A stretch of DNA of 64,000 nucleotides from Schistosoma haematobium (lineage: Eukaryota > Platyhelminthes > Trematoda > Strigeidida > Schistosomatidae): contig NC_067195.1 of assembly GCF_000699445.3 (NCBI RefSeq), forward strand, positions 56,958,465-57,022,464. Reading direction: 5' to 3'. Each line of letters begins with the position of its first letter. The first letter of the stretch is position 1. The position numbers and the translations under genes were made by a program. Shown one piece after another: positions 1 through 12,500 of the stretch. Under the pieces are notes generated by a model. That model did no database searches and was not told the DNA's origin. It was given only the letters and a program-made list of their open reading frames with translations.

Positions 1-731
1 GAAGGGATGGTATGTCATAAGTTAAATTAACAGTATTATATGGGAAACTAGGTCCTCTAATCTTCATTTAATGTAAACTCTATTTTATATGGGAGTCATG
101 AACTGAATTCTTATGTTTTCAGGTTTTAAAATTCATGTTTGGTCTATTGCTTGATATGAATGCCCATATTTCAAGTTGCGAAACGTACCGTTGAATATTC
201 AATGTCGAACTAGGTCTTCTTAATAATCATATCTTATACAGTTATATTTTAACGAAACGATGTGGAGTAATGTTGATGGATCCCATTTAAGAGTTTCTCG
301 CACGTACAATCTGTTAGTCGCGACGTAGAACTCGGTACGTATGTACATCGGCTCAAATCGCCATACTCCATTAGCACAGAGATGAAATTGTCAGGCCGAA
401 TTCCAGTATAGTGGAGGTAGTAAATGTATCAGTGGTGATAAAAAAGATTAGGCATCAAATATACAATTCAAGAAAATATAAACTAGTGGAACAGAAGAAA
501 TATTCTAAGGAATTTAGGATCTCAGAACTTGGGGGATGACAAAGAATGGGTTCATTTGCGTCATTTCAAATGATTTTAAAGTAGATTATTTCAAGCAGAC
601 TTTAAATAATAAGTTTTAAATTCTGGTTTTCTTCTTTCTGTACACGTTGTTAATAAAATTGATAGTTTTTATTCTTATCAGTATAATAGATTCCTCATTT
701 TTTGTATGATTATTTTATATTAACTTTACAG
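1..731. other. Probable intron of the first gene (no coding signal)
   Basis: AT-rich sequence with no convincing coding signal or recognisable repeat. It ends in a splice acceptor (AG at 730-731) in front of the open frame at 732-1037, so it is best read as intron of that upstream gene. That the gene starts outside the window is an inference. Confidence 0.5.
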
Positions 732-1037
732 AATTCAATTGCACAATTAAGCCGTTTATGCTCGTGTGTTATTCTACATCATATATTTTATATATTTCAT
801 TCCAATCGTTTTCTAAACACTGAAACATCTAATTTTGATTCAGATAATTCATTTAATATATGCTCCAAATCTAGTAGAATGCGTAATTCACCACAAATGA
901 TTGTTCCAAATATGATGAAAAATAATAGATTTCGGAAATTATTTATTATGTTAGATAAACTTCCACTACCTAGAGTTGAGCGACGTCGTTTACAACGTGA
1001 TGCTTTTGCTGTATTAGCTCGAGGAATTGCTGATTAA
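732..1037 (+). CDS. 3'-terminal coding exon of an unrecognised protein
   Basis: An open frame runs from an acceptor AG at 730-731 to a TAA at 1035-1037. It encodes up to 101 residues and is taken as the last coding exon of a gene that begins left of the window. The C-terminal half looks like real protein: a charged, Arg/Leu-rich segment (KLPLPRVERRRLQRDAFAVL, near residues 77-96). The N-terminal 20-25 residues are Cys/His/Phe/Ile-rich and look more like intron, so the true acceptor may be the AG at about 842-843. I do not recognise the family; no catalytic motif or membrane segment is convincing. A canonical AATAAA at 1228-1233 fits its polyadenylation signal. Confidence 0.5.
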   Translation, partial: NSIAQLSRLCSCVILHHIFYIFHSNRFLNTETSNFDSDNSFNICSKSSRMRNSPQMIVPNMMKNNRFRKLFIMLDKLPLPRVERRRLQRDAFAVLARGIAD

Positions 1038-1227
1038 CTACGCATTGTACCCAAGAAGTATTTGTCTTATATTGTGTATATTACAGAAAAGAAAAAAAAA
1101 GTCACCAAGTGTCTTTCACCATTATTATTTACTTGTCTTAGATCCGATCTCCAGTTTTAGCTATTATTTTGTAGTGCGCGTTTGTGCTCATTAGAGGGAG
1201 TAAAGCTGTTCCATGGCGAAGGTGAAC

Positions 1228-1233
1228 AATAAA
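1228..1233 (+). terminator. Polyadenylation signal AATAAA of the upstream gene
   Basis: Canonical hexamer about 190 bases after the TAA at 1035-1037, in ordinary AT-rich 3'UTR-like sequence. No downstream GU-rich element was assessed. Confidence 0.4.
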
Positions 1234-1249
1234 AGAGATTCCATACAGA

Positions 1250-3324
1250 CTATTCAATCTACATTTCATTATATTTTAATGTGTTGTTTATTGCTTCATT
1301 TATTTATTTACTTATTGAAATCAGATTTGAAAGGACATTACCCATTCGCTTAGTGTTTTATTTTGCTTGTACACATTTTTATTTACTTCGTATTGTATAC
1401 AGAATAATTCTGAGTGGTTAATGGAAACTGTTGAAAATTCCAATTTCAATATAAAAACTTTTGAAAAATAGTGTGATTTTGTTATCTAGTGTGCTTGTGT
1501 ATGCCTGTATTACTATATCTATTAAACTGATCAAATTACATTTGCAAATATTACTCATCAGTGATTGATATTGATCTAAACAAGTTATTTTTCTAAATAA
1601 GAAGTTATACAAATTGTGTTATAGAAGTAATACACATATTAGTGAAGTCTAATCTTATTCTTTTTATTTCTGTATTTCACAAGTTGACTAATATTAAAAT
1701 GTCAACAAATCAATTTGGCATGCGTAAAAACGAATTAGAAGATAAATAGGGACTAAATGTTGTGGATAATTTTAGTCTTACATAGTTGTTTTAAGCGAAT
1801 AACTTGTGTAGAAATCGTAAGGTATAATAAACTGAACTCTTGGTACTTCATAGTTTTTAAAGATTATAAAATTGATACTGATTAATTTGTTTTCAAAATC
1901 GTCGTCAAAATGATGATTTATCCTATATGCCACGAGAAATTGCTTATTCATGATTGATAATGAATATATTTTATATTCGTTGTCATTTATAGTGTGCTTG
2001 TTGATTATCTAGCTAAATAATCGAATTCTCAAATTTAAATTATATTTTAATAAAGATAAAATATAGACGCGTATTGTTCATAATTTAAACTGTCTTATAC
2101 AATGTACTTGGTTAGTTTCTCAAGTTATAAAACACAGAATCCTGTAGCAGTTTCAATGTTGTATAACTTATTCATATGATTTAACGAAATATATTGATTT
2201 AAGGAGATAATACATACTATTCGGTTATTAATGCAAAAAATACTGTTAATTATGACTATAAATCATTCACGTGTGTTCATTGTACAAAGTGATTCATTTT
2301 ATTCAATGGACTTACGAATATACATTTGTCAAATGATTGTGGTAGAACACATTTAATTGCAGATACTATTAACTTTGGATTAGCTAGTTATAAATAAAAT
2401 CTTTATCCTTAATTATTACTGGTATATGCATATATATATCACTGATAGATTACTTCTAGAAAGCATTTATTATTGGGAGTTGTTTAATGCTGGTTCACTT
2501 AGAGTAGAACAACCTTTGATAAAAGTCTAATTAGAGGAATATCATTGAGATAAAGTAGTAGCTTAATTGTTAAATCCTTTTCAATTTTTGGGTTACAATT
2601 TCGAGTCCTCCTCAACATACTTTAGTTTGAGAAATGTGTTAATATATCTAGATTATACTAAGAGTTTACCTCAAAGTCGAATACATAAACATTAACTTGA
2701 TAAGTGATTTACATTAGCAGTTTTTAATTATTGCACTGAATGGTGGACTCCATGCGAATATCAGAGTTTTACTTTTAAACTTCATTAAAAATTTATATAT
2801 CTAACTGATAGTTGCTCATTTTAAGGAAGCATTATATGTGTAGCTTGGAATAAATGTGTAAAGTTTAGGAAACATTATGCTTAAATGGTTTTATCAACAT
2901 AACAACAGCTTTCCGACTGTTACAATCCAGTCTTTTGGTAGTTTTACATTTACCTCTAATCAGTTCAAAAATTCAATAGTTCTATACAGTTGACTGTTAA
3001 AATAAATGTTACTTTCAGTATGAATCATCAAAAAATATATTAGATCATTTTCTCTTCACTACACTTTAAATTCATTACTTTATTGATATTCAATTTAGTT
3101 GATGAATAATTCGTAATTAGTTTTCCTAACTGATTGATCTAGTGTAGACTTATGAGAGCGTAGTACCAAGGAGTTGCACATGAAGTTGAAGTGAAAATCA
3201 TGTTATTCTTGGTATTTAACGTTTGTCTAGTTGACATAAATTCATCAATTAGACTGTTCATTAATTTCCGTTAATTAAAACTTTTGTTTTATTATATTTA
3301 ATTATTTGTTCATTTGTTTTCTAG
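1250..3324. other. Spacer between the upstream gene and UBA5
   Basis: About 2 kb of AT-rich DNA with no coding signal or recognised repeat. It must hold the UBA5 promoter and any 5' untranslated exon unless the mRNA is trans-spliced. It ends in an acceptor-like tract (TTTTCTAG, AG at 3323-3324) just upstream of the first UBA5 ATG. Confidence 0.5.
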
Positions 3325-3337
3325 TTATCAGTCCCTA

Positions 3338-3558
3338 ATGCCATCAAATAATAAAAGTTCACTCCGTCAAACCAATAGAAATTTACGAGCAGAAATTGAT
3401 GTACTTAAAGCACAAATTGTCCAAATGAAAAATGACTTATCTCAATCTCATACTATTCGTCCTAAAATTGATCAAATGAGTAATGAAGTTGTCGACTCTA
3501 ATCCATATAGTCGTCTTATGGCACTTCAACGTATGGGAGTTGTTACAAATTATGCTCT
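3338..3558 (+). CDS. UBA5: UBA5 coding exon 1 (residues 1-74)
   Basis: Starts at ATG 3338 and ends at donor GT 3559-3560 in phase 2. It carries a charged, possibly coiled-coil N-terminus, then the conserved stretch [18 protein letters not shown] that precedes the adenylation domain in all UBA5 proteins. An acceptor-like AG lies only 13 bases upstream of the ATG, so either a 5' untranslated exon or a spliced-leader trans-splicing site is likely; schistosomes use both. The frame stays open back to the acceptor (YQSL), so an earlier start in another exon cannot be excluded. Confidence 0.85.
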
Positions 3559-6500
3559 GTACGCATTCTGTATAATTTTGTGAAGAATTTTTTTTTTCAG
3601 TGTTGAAAGACTTTATTATTATTACGAAGAGTAATCCTTTACTTTAACACAAAATTTCGTTAATATACGTACCTAGACTTCTGTTAGTAGTTTGTTGTGA
3701 TGTTTAAAAGAAGAGTGAAATTTCCATGATTAAGTTACTCAGATTAGTAAAGTCAACTCCACCAGAATTATTTAAATATTTTAGTGGGAAGGTAGAAATC
3801 CTTTAAAAATAAATTCTTTTCCATTTAATAAACAGATGGGTGCTGCTGTTTGCAATAACAGATACAGATTATTAGTCACACTTGGGTCTCAATAGTAATC
3901 GTAGAAACATTGATACCACGATAACAAACGCTCTATTAACAGTAATATCGTATCCAAACAGTTAAATAGGTAATCAGTTATATGTACACGAAATTTACTT
4001 GTTTATAACAGTCAATTCATCATTTGAATCGGTACAAAAATATCCAATATAATTAGAGTGGTTCATTTCATAGTCAAATACTTATTTAGTATCTTATGAA
4101 TTTTTGACATGTTTCTGATAAATATTGACATTAGTATTTGTATAGAGAAATCAATCACAGTGAAATATCTCTATCCTTTCATCAGTTTCAATCACTAGTC
4201 TACGGTATTTAAAACATATTAGAAATAATTTCCTCTTCATTTTCAAATGATAATACGTTTTAGTAAATTAAAACAATGTTACAAATTTATTTGTAAATGC
4301 TAGAATAGTATAATTAATTGATTATAAAAATTCACCAGTTCAAGTAATCTTCTTTTCAAAACAGCGTATATCTGACATGAAAAATTGTAACTTAATTTGC
4401 CTGTACCATAGCTTTTAAAGCAATCTCTACAAAAAATTCTTAGGTTCCCGTCTTGTGTTCTAGGTCTTTATACCATTCATTTCTACTGAACAATAGAAAT
4501 TTCATCTGTATGTCATAGTTAATCATCACTAATGAAATAGAAATTAGGCTATAAGGATACAGGATTTATACTTTTTTTTCTGGTGATAACTTCAATAAAG
4601 CAATCTTAACTTTCCTCTATTGTGCGTTTTCACCATTTATTCGCTCTGCTGAAAATTTCTCGCTATTATTTCAACATACAAGGCTAAACAAAAATTCTAT
4701 GGTTTAAATCACTAAATGATCTTAGCTAGATCACCATTGAAACCAGGAACAATTGTTTCGCTCTAATGTTGAGCACCTTAGCAACGCACATCCACGACCC
4801 CGCATGCGAAAATCAAACTCAAGACCTTCGGTTCCGCTCTTGAACCCTCGACTTCTAGACCATAGCCAGTATCCAACGGTGTTAATGCCTAACGTCAATC
4901 AACTGAAGGCCGTGGGTTCTATATTTAGATGCGGTGTCGTAAGATCGCACTTCGAACGAGTCCCATACTAGAACGAAATGACCGTTCAGTGCTTCCAGGC
5001 TTTCAATGGTAGCCTAACCAAGATAAGTTCGTGATTTAAACTATCAAAGTTCTACTACCTCCATAAATCTCTTTATACTACCAAAGCAAAATTTGTTAAC
5101 TGGTTTATTTGATCAATTAGAACATATTGCTCTGTACAGCTGATGGTAATTTAAGTTTAAAAATCTGTCATAAGTAATTAGTTTAACTCTAACTATTTTT
5201 TTTACTATTTCAATTTCTCAGACTATCGAATGTCTGCACATAATTTGTGTTATTCTTAAACCAGAACAAAATCAAAATTCACCTGGTTATTTATTACAGT
5301 TTTTCAAATTGCAGTCCATTTAAGGAATATCTTTATTTTATTGTTAAAAACTTGTAGTTGTTACTCAATGGATAGACCTATTTATTGAGTAAATCAATCA
5401 TCTATTGTTTCTCACGTGTTACTGTTTTCTTTTAACGGATGATTGTTTCTAAGTCAAACGTAAAATTGAAAAAAGTTATTTTGGAAAATAATATAAAATG
5501 TTTATTTGATACAGCCTGATCGCTTGATAAGTTTGAACAGAGCAAGAACAATAAGGTTTGCAAAACAAGATTAATGCATTCTATTTTATAGGTTCTCTCC
5601 AGCTGCAAATAGTTTAAAATTACAGGAAATACTATAACTATAGACATTGCGTAATCCTTTTTTCTTTTCATTATGAGTATTAGTAACCATAATATCACAT
5701 CCCTTACTCTTCATTATTATTCTTCAACATACAAACACGCATCAATCTTAACCATATTTAGTCAGTTTGTATCGTGTTCTTTTTATAACGATTCTCAGTT
5801 CCGTTTTAAACATCCATCTCAACTTCACCAACCAAATTGTGTTAAACCCTTGTTCATAATTATATTTTCCCATGTGATTTTGGGCTGTTTAGACGTCATA
5901 AGAAACTCGGAAACAATTCATCTTATTTTATCGTGTTCACTGATATATACGAATGATTGACATTAGACAACCTAATATTTTTCACTGTTATCAGATGCAA
6001 AAATATCCAGGAGTTCGTGAATAAAATTTTATGGATCGCTTCCTCGTTCCATAAGTACATATTTGTTTAAGTGGTGTTTTACAATAATCTAATTCGCTTT
6101 TATTCAATTCTAATTTCTAATTATTCAGAATTCGAGAAAAGACTGTTGTTATAGTGGGTATTGGGGGTGTTGGCTCAGTGACTGCTGAAATGCTTGTTCG
6201 ATGTGGAATCGGTCGTCTGGTTTTATTTGATTATGACAAAGTGGAGTTGGCCAATATGAATCGATTATTTTTTCAGGTTAATAAAATTTAGTATTATTAT
6301 TGTCCTGGTTTTTTTAATTTTATTAACACTAATAGGGTTATTATATATTTCAAAGCTTTGGGAAGAAGTTTTCAACTATCGTGTTATGTGAACACATCTT
6401 TATATGAACAATCTCTTATTGTTGTTTATTCTTCTACTATGATTAGTATGGTGATTCTTATCGCCACTAACTTCCTTTTCAGTTTCTCTTTTCTGTGTTA

Positions 6501-9500
6501 ATATGAAGTTTATCTAATTAAATTGCTACAATATGTGCTTAGTCTCTTCAACTCAACTAAGATTTTCTTGTGCTGTTATTGCTGAATAATTATTGTATAT
6601 TATCCAACCTCAGGGAGCTTGTAAATTACGTATTTATTCTTCATTGTGACCTGTTCACTTCTCTTACCATATTAGTGTACGCAGGGTAACCAATTTTATT
6701 GAATTATTTTGTTCCTTAAGTCAGTCAAAAGACCAGTTGATTTAGCGAAACAGAAGTTGTCGTTGAAAATTATTATCAAACACTTGGGACATTTTCGATT
6801 CTACTCATCATGATGGACATGCGTGTTGCCAGGAATACTTGGACTCCTCACATGTGCAAACAAATATCCGTTAACATTGATGGAGAGGAGTCTTTAGATA
6901 CTGGAGTAAGAAATATCTTGTTTGGTTAGGCTGACTTAAAAGCAGCGTTTGACTCCATAGACCGCGAGATTCTGTGGCAGTGTCTGTCATTGAAAGGCAT
7001 ACCTCAGAAGTACATAAACCTTGTGAAGGCTCTTTACTCGAACACTACTAGTCGAGTCAGAGCTTATGGCGAACTGTCATCTGATTTTGCAACCTAAAGT
7101 GGTATCCGTCAAGGCTATTCACTTTCTCCATTTTTGTTTAACTTCATCATAGACCTACTGATGGAAATAACGCTCTGATCTAATGAATTTTCGGGCATTG
7201 ATCCCCTTCCAGAAGGTCCACTTATTGACTTAGAATGCGCAGATGATATAGTCCTGTTTGGTGAAGACGCTGATAAAATGCAGTCTTCTGGTAGCACTTA
7301 GCAACAATGCCAGAATGTTTGGAATGCGTTTCTCTCCCTCTAAATGCAAGTTGTTGCTTCAGGACTGGTCTGCGTCAACACTTGAACTAAGGATAGGGAG
7401 TGAAGAAGTCGAAAGCGTTGACGACTTCACTTAACTTGGAAGTCTGATCAGCCCTAACGGCTTAGTATCTGAAAAAATCTCTGCATGGATTCAGAAAGCT
7501 CGTTTGGCTTTTGCCCACTTACTTCACCTATGGAGAAGGCGAGATATCCGTATATCAATAAAAGGACGAGTATACTGCGCGGCAGTCTGTTCTGTTTTAA
7601 TTTACGGCAGCGAAACATGGCCATTAAGAGTAGAAAACAGTTTGTAGTAACACTTCATAGTCGAACTCAGCTTAAAGCACACTTTTGATTGTAAATTAAG
7701 TTTTTCTTTTCAATAAATCGTCATCAGTCGAATACCATGTAAAAATATTCATGAAATTATCTTTGACTAAACAGAAAACATATTGTCAAGCCAGTTGTTT
7801 TGTACAGATTTTGACTTGCATTAAATTCATTTACGTATACTCTATATCGTAAATATTTTCACGTCTTATTGTTTATTCGTCTCTTTATAGCCTCATCAAT
7901 CTGGTTTGAGTAAAGTTGCAGCTGCAGCATCTACTCTAAGTTTTATCAATCCAGATGTACAAATTGAAGCACATAACTATAATATAACTTTAGTAGAGAA
8001 TTTTGATCATTTTCTTAATCGTTTAGAACATGGTGGTTTGAAAGATGATAATCCTGTTGATCTTGTATTAAGTTGTGTTGACAATTTTGAAGCTCGTATG
8101 ACAATCAATAAAGCGTGCAATCTTCTTGGTCAAGTTTGTTTTTTTTTTTCTATTATTTTATTTCATTATATTTTACAATGAAACAAATATTTTTATAATT
8201 CATTTCTATACACTTTATGTCCTATCCCTTTTAGTGTTTTGCTCTAAAGATATTGAAATTTAAGAATTACTGATTAGTTTAACTGTTAAAACTTTCAATG
8301 TGGATCGAATTTAAAAATAAATAAATAATTAACTAATTAAAATTATTCGAATCTTTCTGTGGTGTATTCTACGTATATCGTTGATTATACGTAGTATGTA
8401 ACAACAATTGGAAGTGGAATAGCTGGGAGTAGAAAGTGGAGAAGATCGAATTGAATAGGATAAGAATATAATAAGAGAGTCATTGTGATAACAACAACAA
8501 AAATGAACGATAAAGTTTGTAAGAGACAACTGATGGAAGATATGCAAATGATGTATTTAATGTATGGTTTTCATATTTTGCGAAGATACTCTGTAATTTT
8601 GTATTAAACGATAATTCGGTTATCCCCATCAAGTCTTCATTAACTTCATTTTCAATTATTCCTTAGTATTTTTAATATATTCCCTCCTATATAGTTTTAT
8701 GAATATATTAATATTGTCATTATGATATTTTTCATAATTGAGAGGACAAAAAGCGAATGTCAGCCTCTGACTGGGTTGGTGGGTACGGAGGATTCATTTA
8801 GAGGAGTTGGAAAACCCTGATTCCAAACCAGCGCTGCACATGGGCTCCAGGATCCTAAGGAAATAAATGGCATATGAACCTATTGTTGGTCACCGGCTAC
8901 CATGGGACTACATCACCTTACATTGCTCCATTGTCTTATGGATTGGACCTTTAGGTTAAAGGCTCGGGGGGGGGGCCTCTCTAAGAAAACCACCTGCTTC
9001 AGTTTGGGCACCCGGAAAGTACCCCAGCCCACACAAACGTTGAATGATTTGTTGTGTGGCCCATACATGTTTTGGCGCCCCTTCGTACCAATGTTTGTGT
9101 TTAAATAAATAAATATATGCATTCCACTCATTTGAATTTGGTGCGTGATTCACATTGATTATTTCGTCTTTACATAATTTTATTTAATATAGGTTTGGTA
9201 TGAGTCTGGTGTCAGTGAAGATGCTGTTAGCTGTCATATTCAACTTATGTATCCTGGTCGAACACCATGTTTTGAATGCCTGCCACCACTAATTGTGGCC
9301 AGCGGATTGGATGAAAAAACTCTTAAACGAGAAGGAGTATGCGCAGCATCACTTCCTACTACGATGGCTCTTGTTTCTTCGTTATTAGTTCAGAATACTT
9401 TGAAATATCTGCTAAAATTCGGCGAAGTATGTTTTTTCTGTTGTTCAAAGTTTTATTTTCTACATTTAAGTTTACTATTCTCTTATTTATAGTCAGTTTA

Positions 9501-12500
9501 TCCACTTCGTTAATTGAAGGTCAACGGCAACTGAAGTTTCAATAAGAATTTTTTATATCATACCTAATGACTCCATGATAGCATTTGGAACTCAGTATTA
9601 CTATACATTTTGTTTCCATGATAAGGGTTTTATGACCAAATATCAAAGATTGACGATTAAGTAATTATTATTTTCATTTCAAGCGACATTTTTGTTAGTA
9701 GTAGTAATCGGGGCTGTGACTGTTCTCGAAGCTCCATATTCCAGACTGTCTGTTTTTTTCACCAACTTAGTAATAGTGTTAGACATTACACCAAGTATAT
9801 ACTTATAACTTACCTGGCGCCGGGTACAGGGTGATCAGGAGTGCTCTGACCCCGGGTGGAGGCTCACCATTGCACCTCGGTGGGTTGAAACTCGCGACGA
9901 ACCCTAATCCGGTGCGCTCGGGCGTGTAGTTTTTGTCAGTGGAGAGGTCTCACTGCCGGTCCCAAGCCCGGGTAAAGGAGGAGGGTTGGGCATGGGTTTA
10001 GCGTCCCCATCCCGTAGAAAACTAACTCGCTAAAAAAACGCTTACCAGAAAAAAAACAATTCAAACCATTTAAACTCTGCCCTGGGAGTTAGAAGGTCTT
10101 CATTTAGAAGAACTATCACGTCTCATGGTGAAAGCCGACTTCCTTCGGAAGCCACGAAGCCGATGTCCTTTCTAACAACCAGAGCAACAAATTTTAAAGG
10201 TACATGGAACGTACGGACACTGTGGGAGACTGGGAAGACCAGTCAAATAGCAACGGAAATGAGGGGATACAACTTGGCAGTACTGGGAATCAGCAAAACC
10301 CATTGGACCCAAGCTGGACAACAAAGGCTAAATACGGGAGAGATGCTGCTGTACTCCGATCACGAAGAGGAAAATGCTCCACACACTCAGGGAGTTGCTC
10401 TAATACTGTCCAAACTGGCACGAAATGCACTTGTAGGATGAGAATTTCACGGACCCAGAATCATCAAAGCATCATTCACAATAAAGAAGGAGGGAATTAC
10501 AGTGAATATTATCCAGCGTTATGCACCCACCAATGATAGCAACGATGACATTAAAGATCAATTCTACGAGCGGCTGCAGTCAATCATAGAGAAATACCCA
10601 AGAAAGGAGCTCACCATTCTGATGGGAGATCTAAATGCCAAAGTCGGAATAGACAACACTGGATATGAAGATATTATGGGACGATATGGACTGGGAGAAA
10701 GAAACGAAAATGGAGAAAGATTTGCAAATTTGTGTGCATTCAACAAATTGGTCATAGGCGGCACAATATTTCCACACAAGCGTATACACAAGGCTACATG
10801 GATCTCACCGGACCACACTACAGAGAACCAAATAGATCATATTTGCATCAATAAAAAATTCCGAAGGACAATGGAAGATGTGAGAACCAGGAGAGGTGCT
10901 GACGTAGCTTCAGATCGCCACCTAGTTGTAGCCAATTTGAAACTGAAGCTAAAAAAGAACTGGACAAGTAGACAAACAGCAATACAAAGGTTCAATACAG
11001 CCTTCCTTCGAGATACTGTCAAACTCAATGAATTCAAGATAGCTCTCAACAACAGGTTCCAAGCCTTACGAGATCTACTGAAAGAAGAAGAAACTACTAT
11101 GGAGGACAACTGGAAAGGCATCAAGGAAGCACTAACTTCAACGTGTCAAGAGGTTCTCGGTCTAAAGAAATACCATCATAAGGAATGGATCTCTACAGAA
11201 ACACTGAACAAGATCAAAGAGAGGAAGAACAAGAAGGCAGCAATAAACAACAGCTGAACACGAGCAGAGAAAGTCCAAGCACAAGCTGAATACATAGAAG
11301 CAAGCAAACAAGTGAAGAGGAGCATTAGAGCCGACAAGAAGAAATACGTGGAAGAACTAGCAACGACGGCAGAAAAAGCTGCTAGAGAAGGAAATATGAA
11401 ACAGCTTTACGATACAACGAAGAAACTATCAGGGAAATACAGTAAACCAGAGAGACCGGTCAAAGACAAAGAAGGCAAGCCAATCACTGAAATTCAACAA
11501 CAGCGTAACAGATGGGTAGAATACTTCGAGGAACTCCTGAATAGGCCGGCTCCAATGAATCCGCCGGACATCGAAGCAGCACACATAGATCTTCCTATAG
11601 ATGTCAATCCACCAACTACGGAAGAAATTAGAATGGCCGCCAGACAAATCAAGAACGGGAAAGCAGCGGGACCCGACAACATACCAGCCGAAGTCAGACA
11701 TTGAAGTAACTACAAACATGCTTCACCTTCTATTCAAAAAGATTTGGGAGGAGGATTAAGTGCCGATGGACTGGAAAGAAGGACACCTCATCAAGATTCC
11801 AAAGAAAGGAGATCTGAGCAAATATGAAAACTACAGAGGCATCACACTACTGTCAATACTAGGGAAAGTCTTCAACAGATTGTTGCTGAACCGGATGAAA
11901 GATGCAGTAGACGCCCAACTTCGAGATCAACAAGCTGGATTCCGTAAGGATCGATCGTGCACAGACCAAATTGCAACACTACGGATCATCGTCGAACAAT
12001 CAGTTGAGTGGAACTCATCACTATACATCAACTTCATTGATTATGACAAGGCATTCGACAGTGTAGATAGGAGGACGTTATGGAAACTTGTTCGACACTA
12101 CGGAGTTCCTGAGAAGATTGTCAATATTATCCGGAACTCATACGACGGACTACAGTGCAAAGTAGTGCATGGAGGACAGCTGACAGATGCATTCCAAGTA
12201 AGGACCGGAGTCAGACAAGGCTGTTTACTCTCTCCCTTCCTCTTTCTTCTGGTGGTCGACTGGATTGTGAAGACCTCGACATCTGAAGGGAAACACGGAA
12301 TACAAGGACAGCTCAGAATCAATTAGACGATTTGGACTTCGCAGATGACCTAGCCCTCCTATCGCATACACACCAACAAATGCAGATAAAGACAGCCAGT
12401 ATAGCATCAGTCTCTGCATCAATAGGCCTCAACATACATAAGGGGTAAACCAAGCTCCTCGAATACAACACGGAGAACACCAATCCAATCACACTTGATG

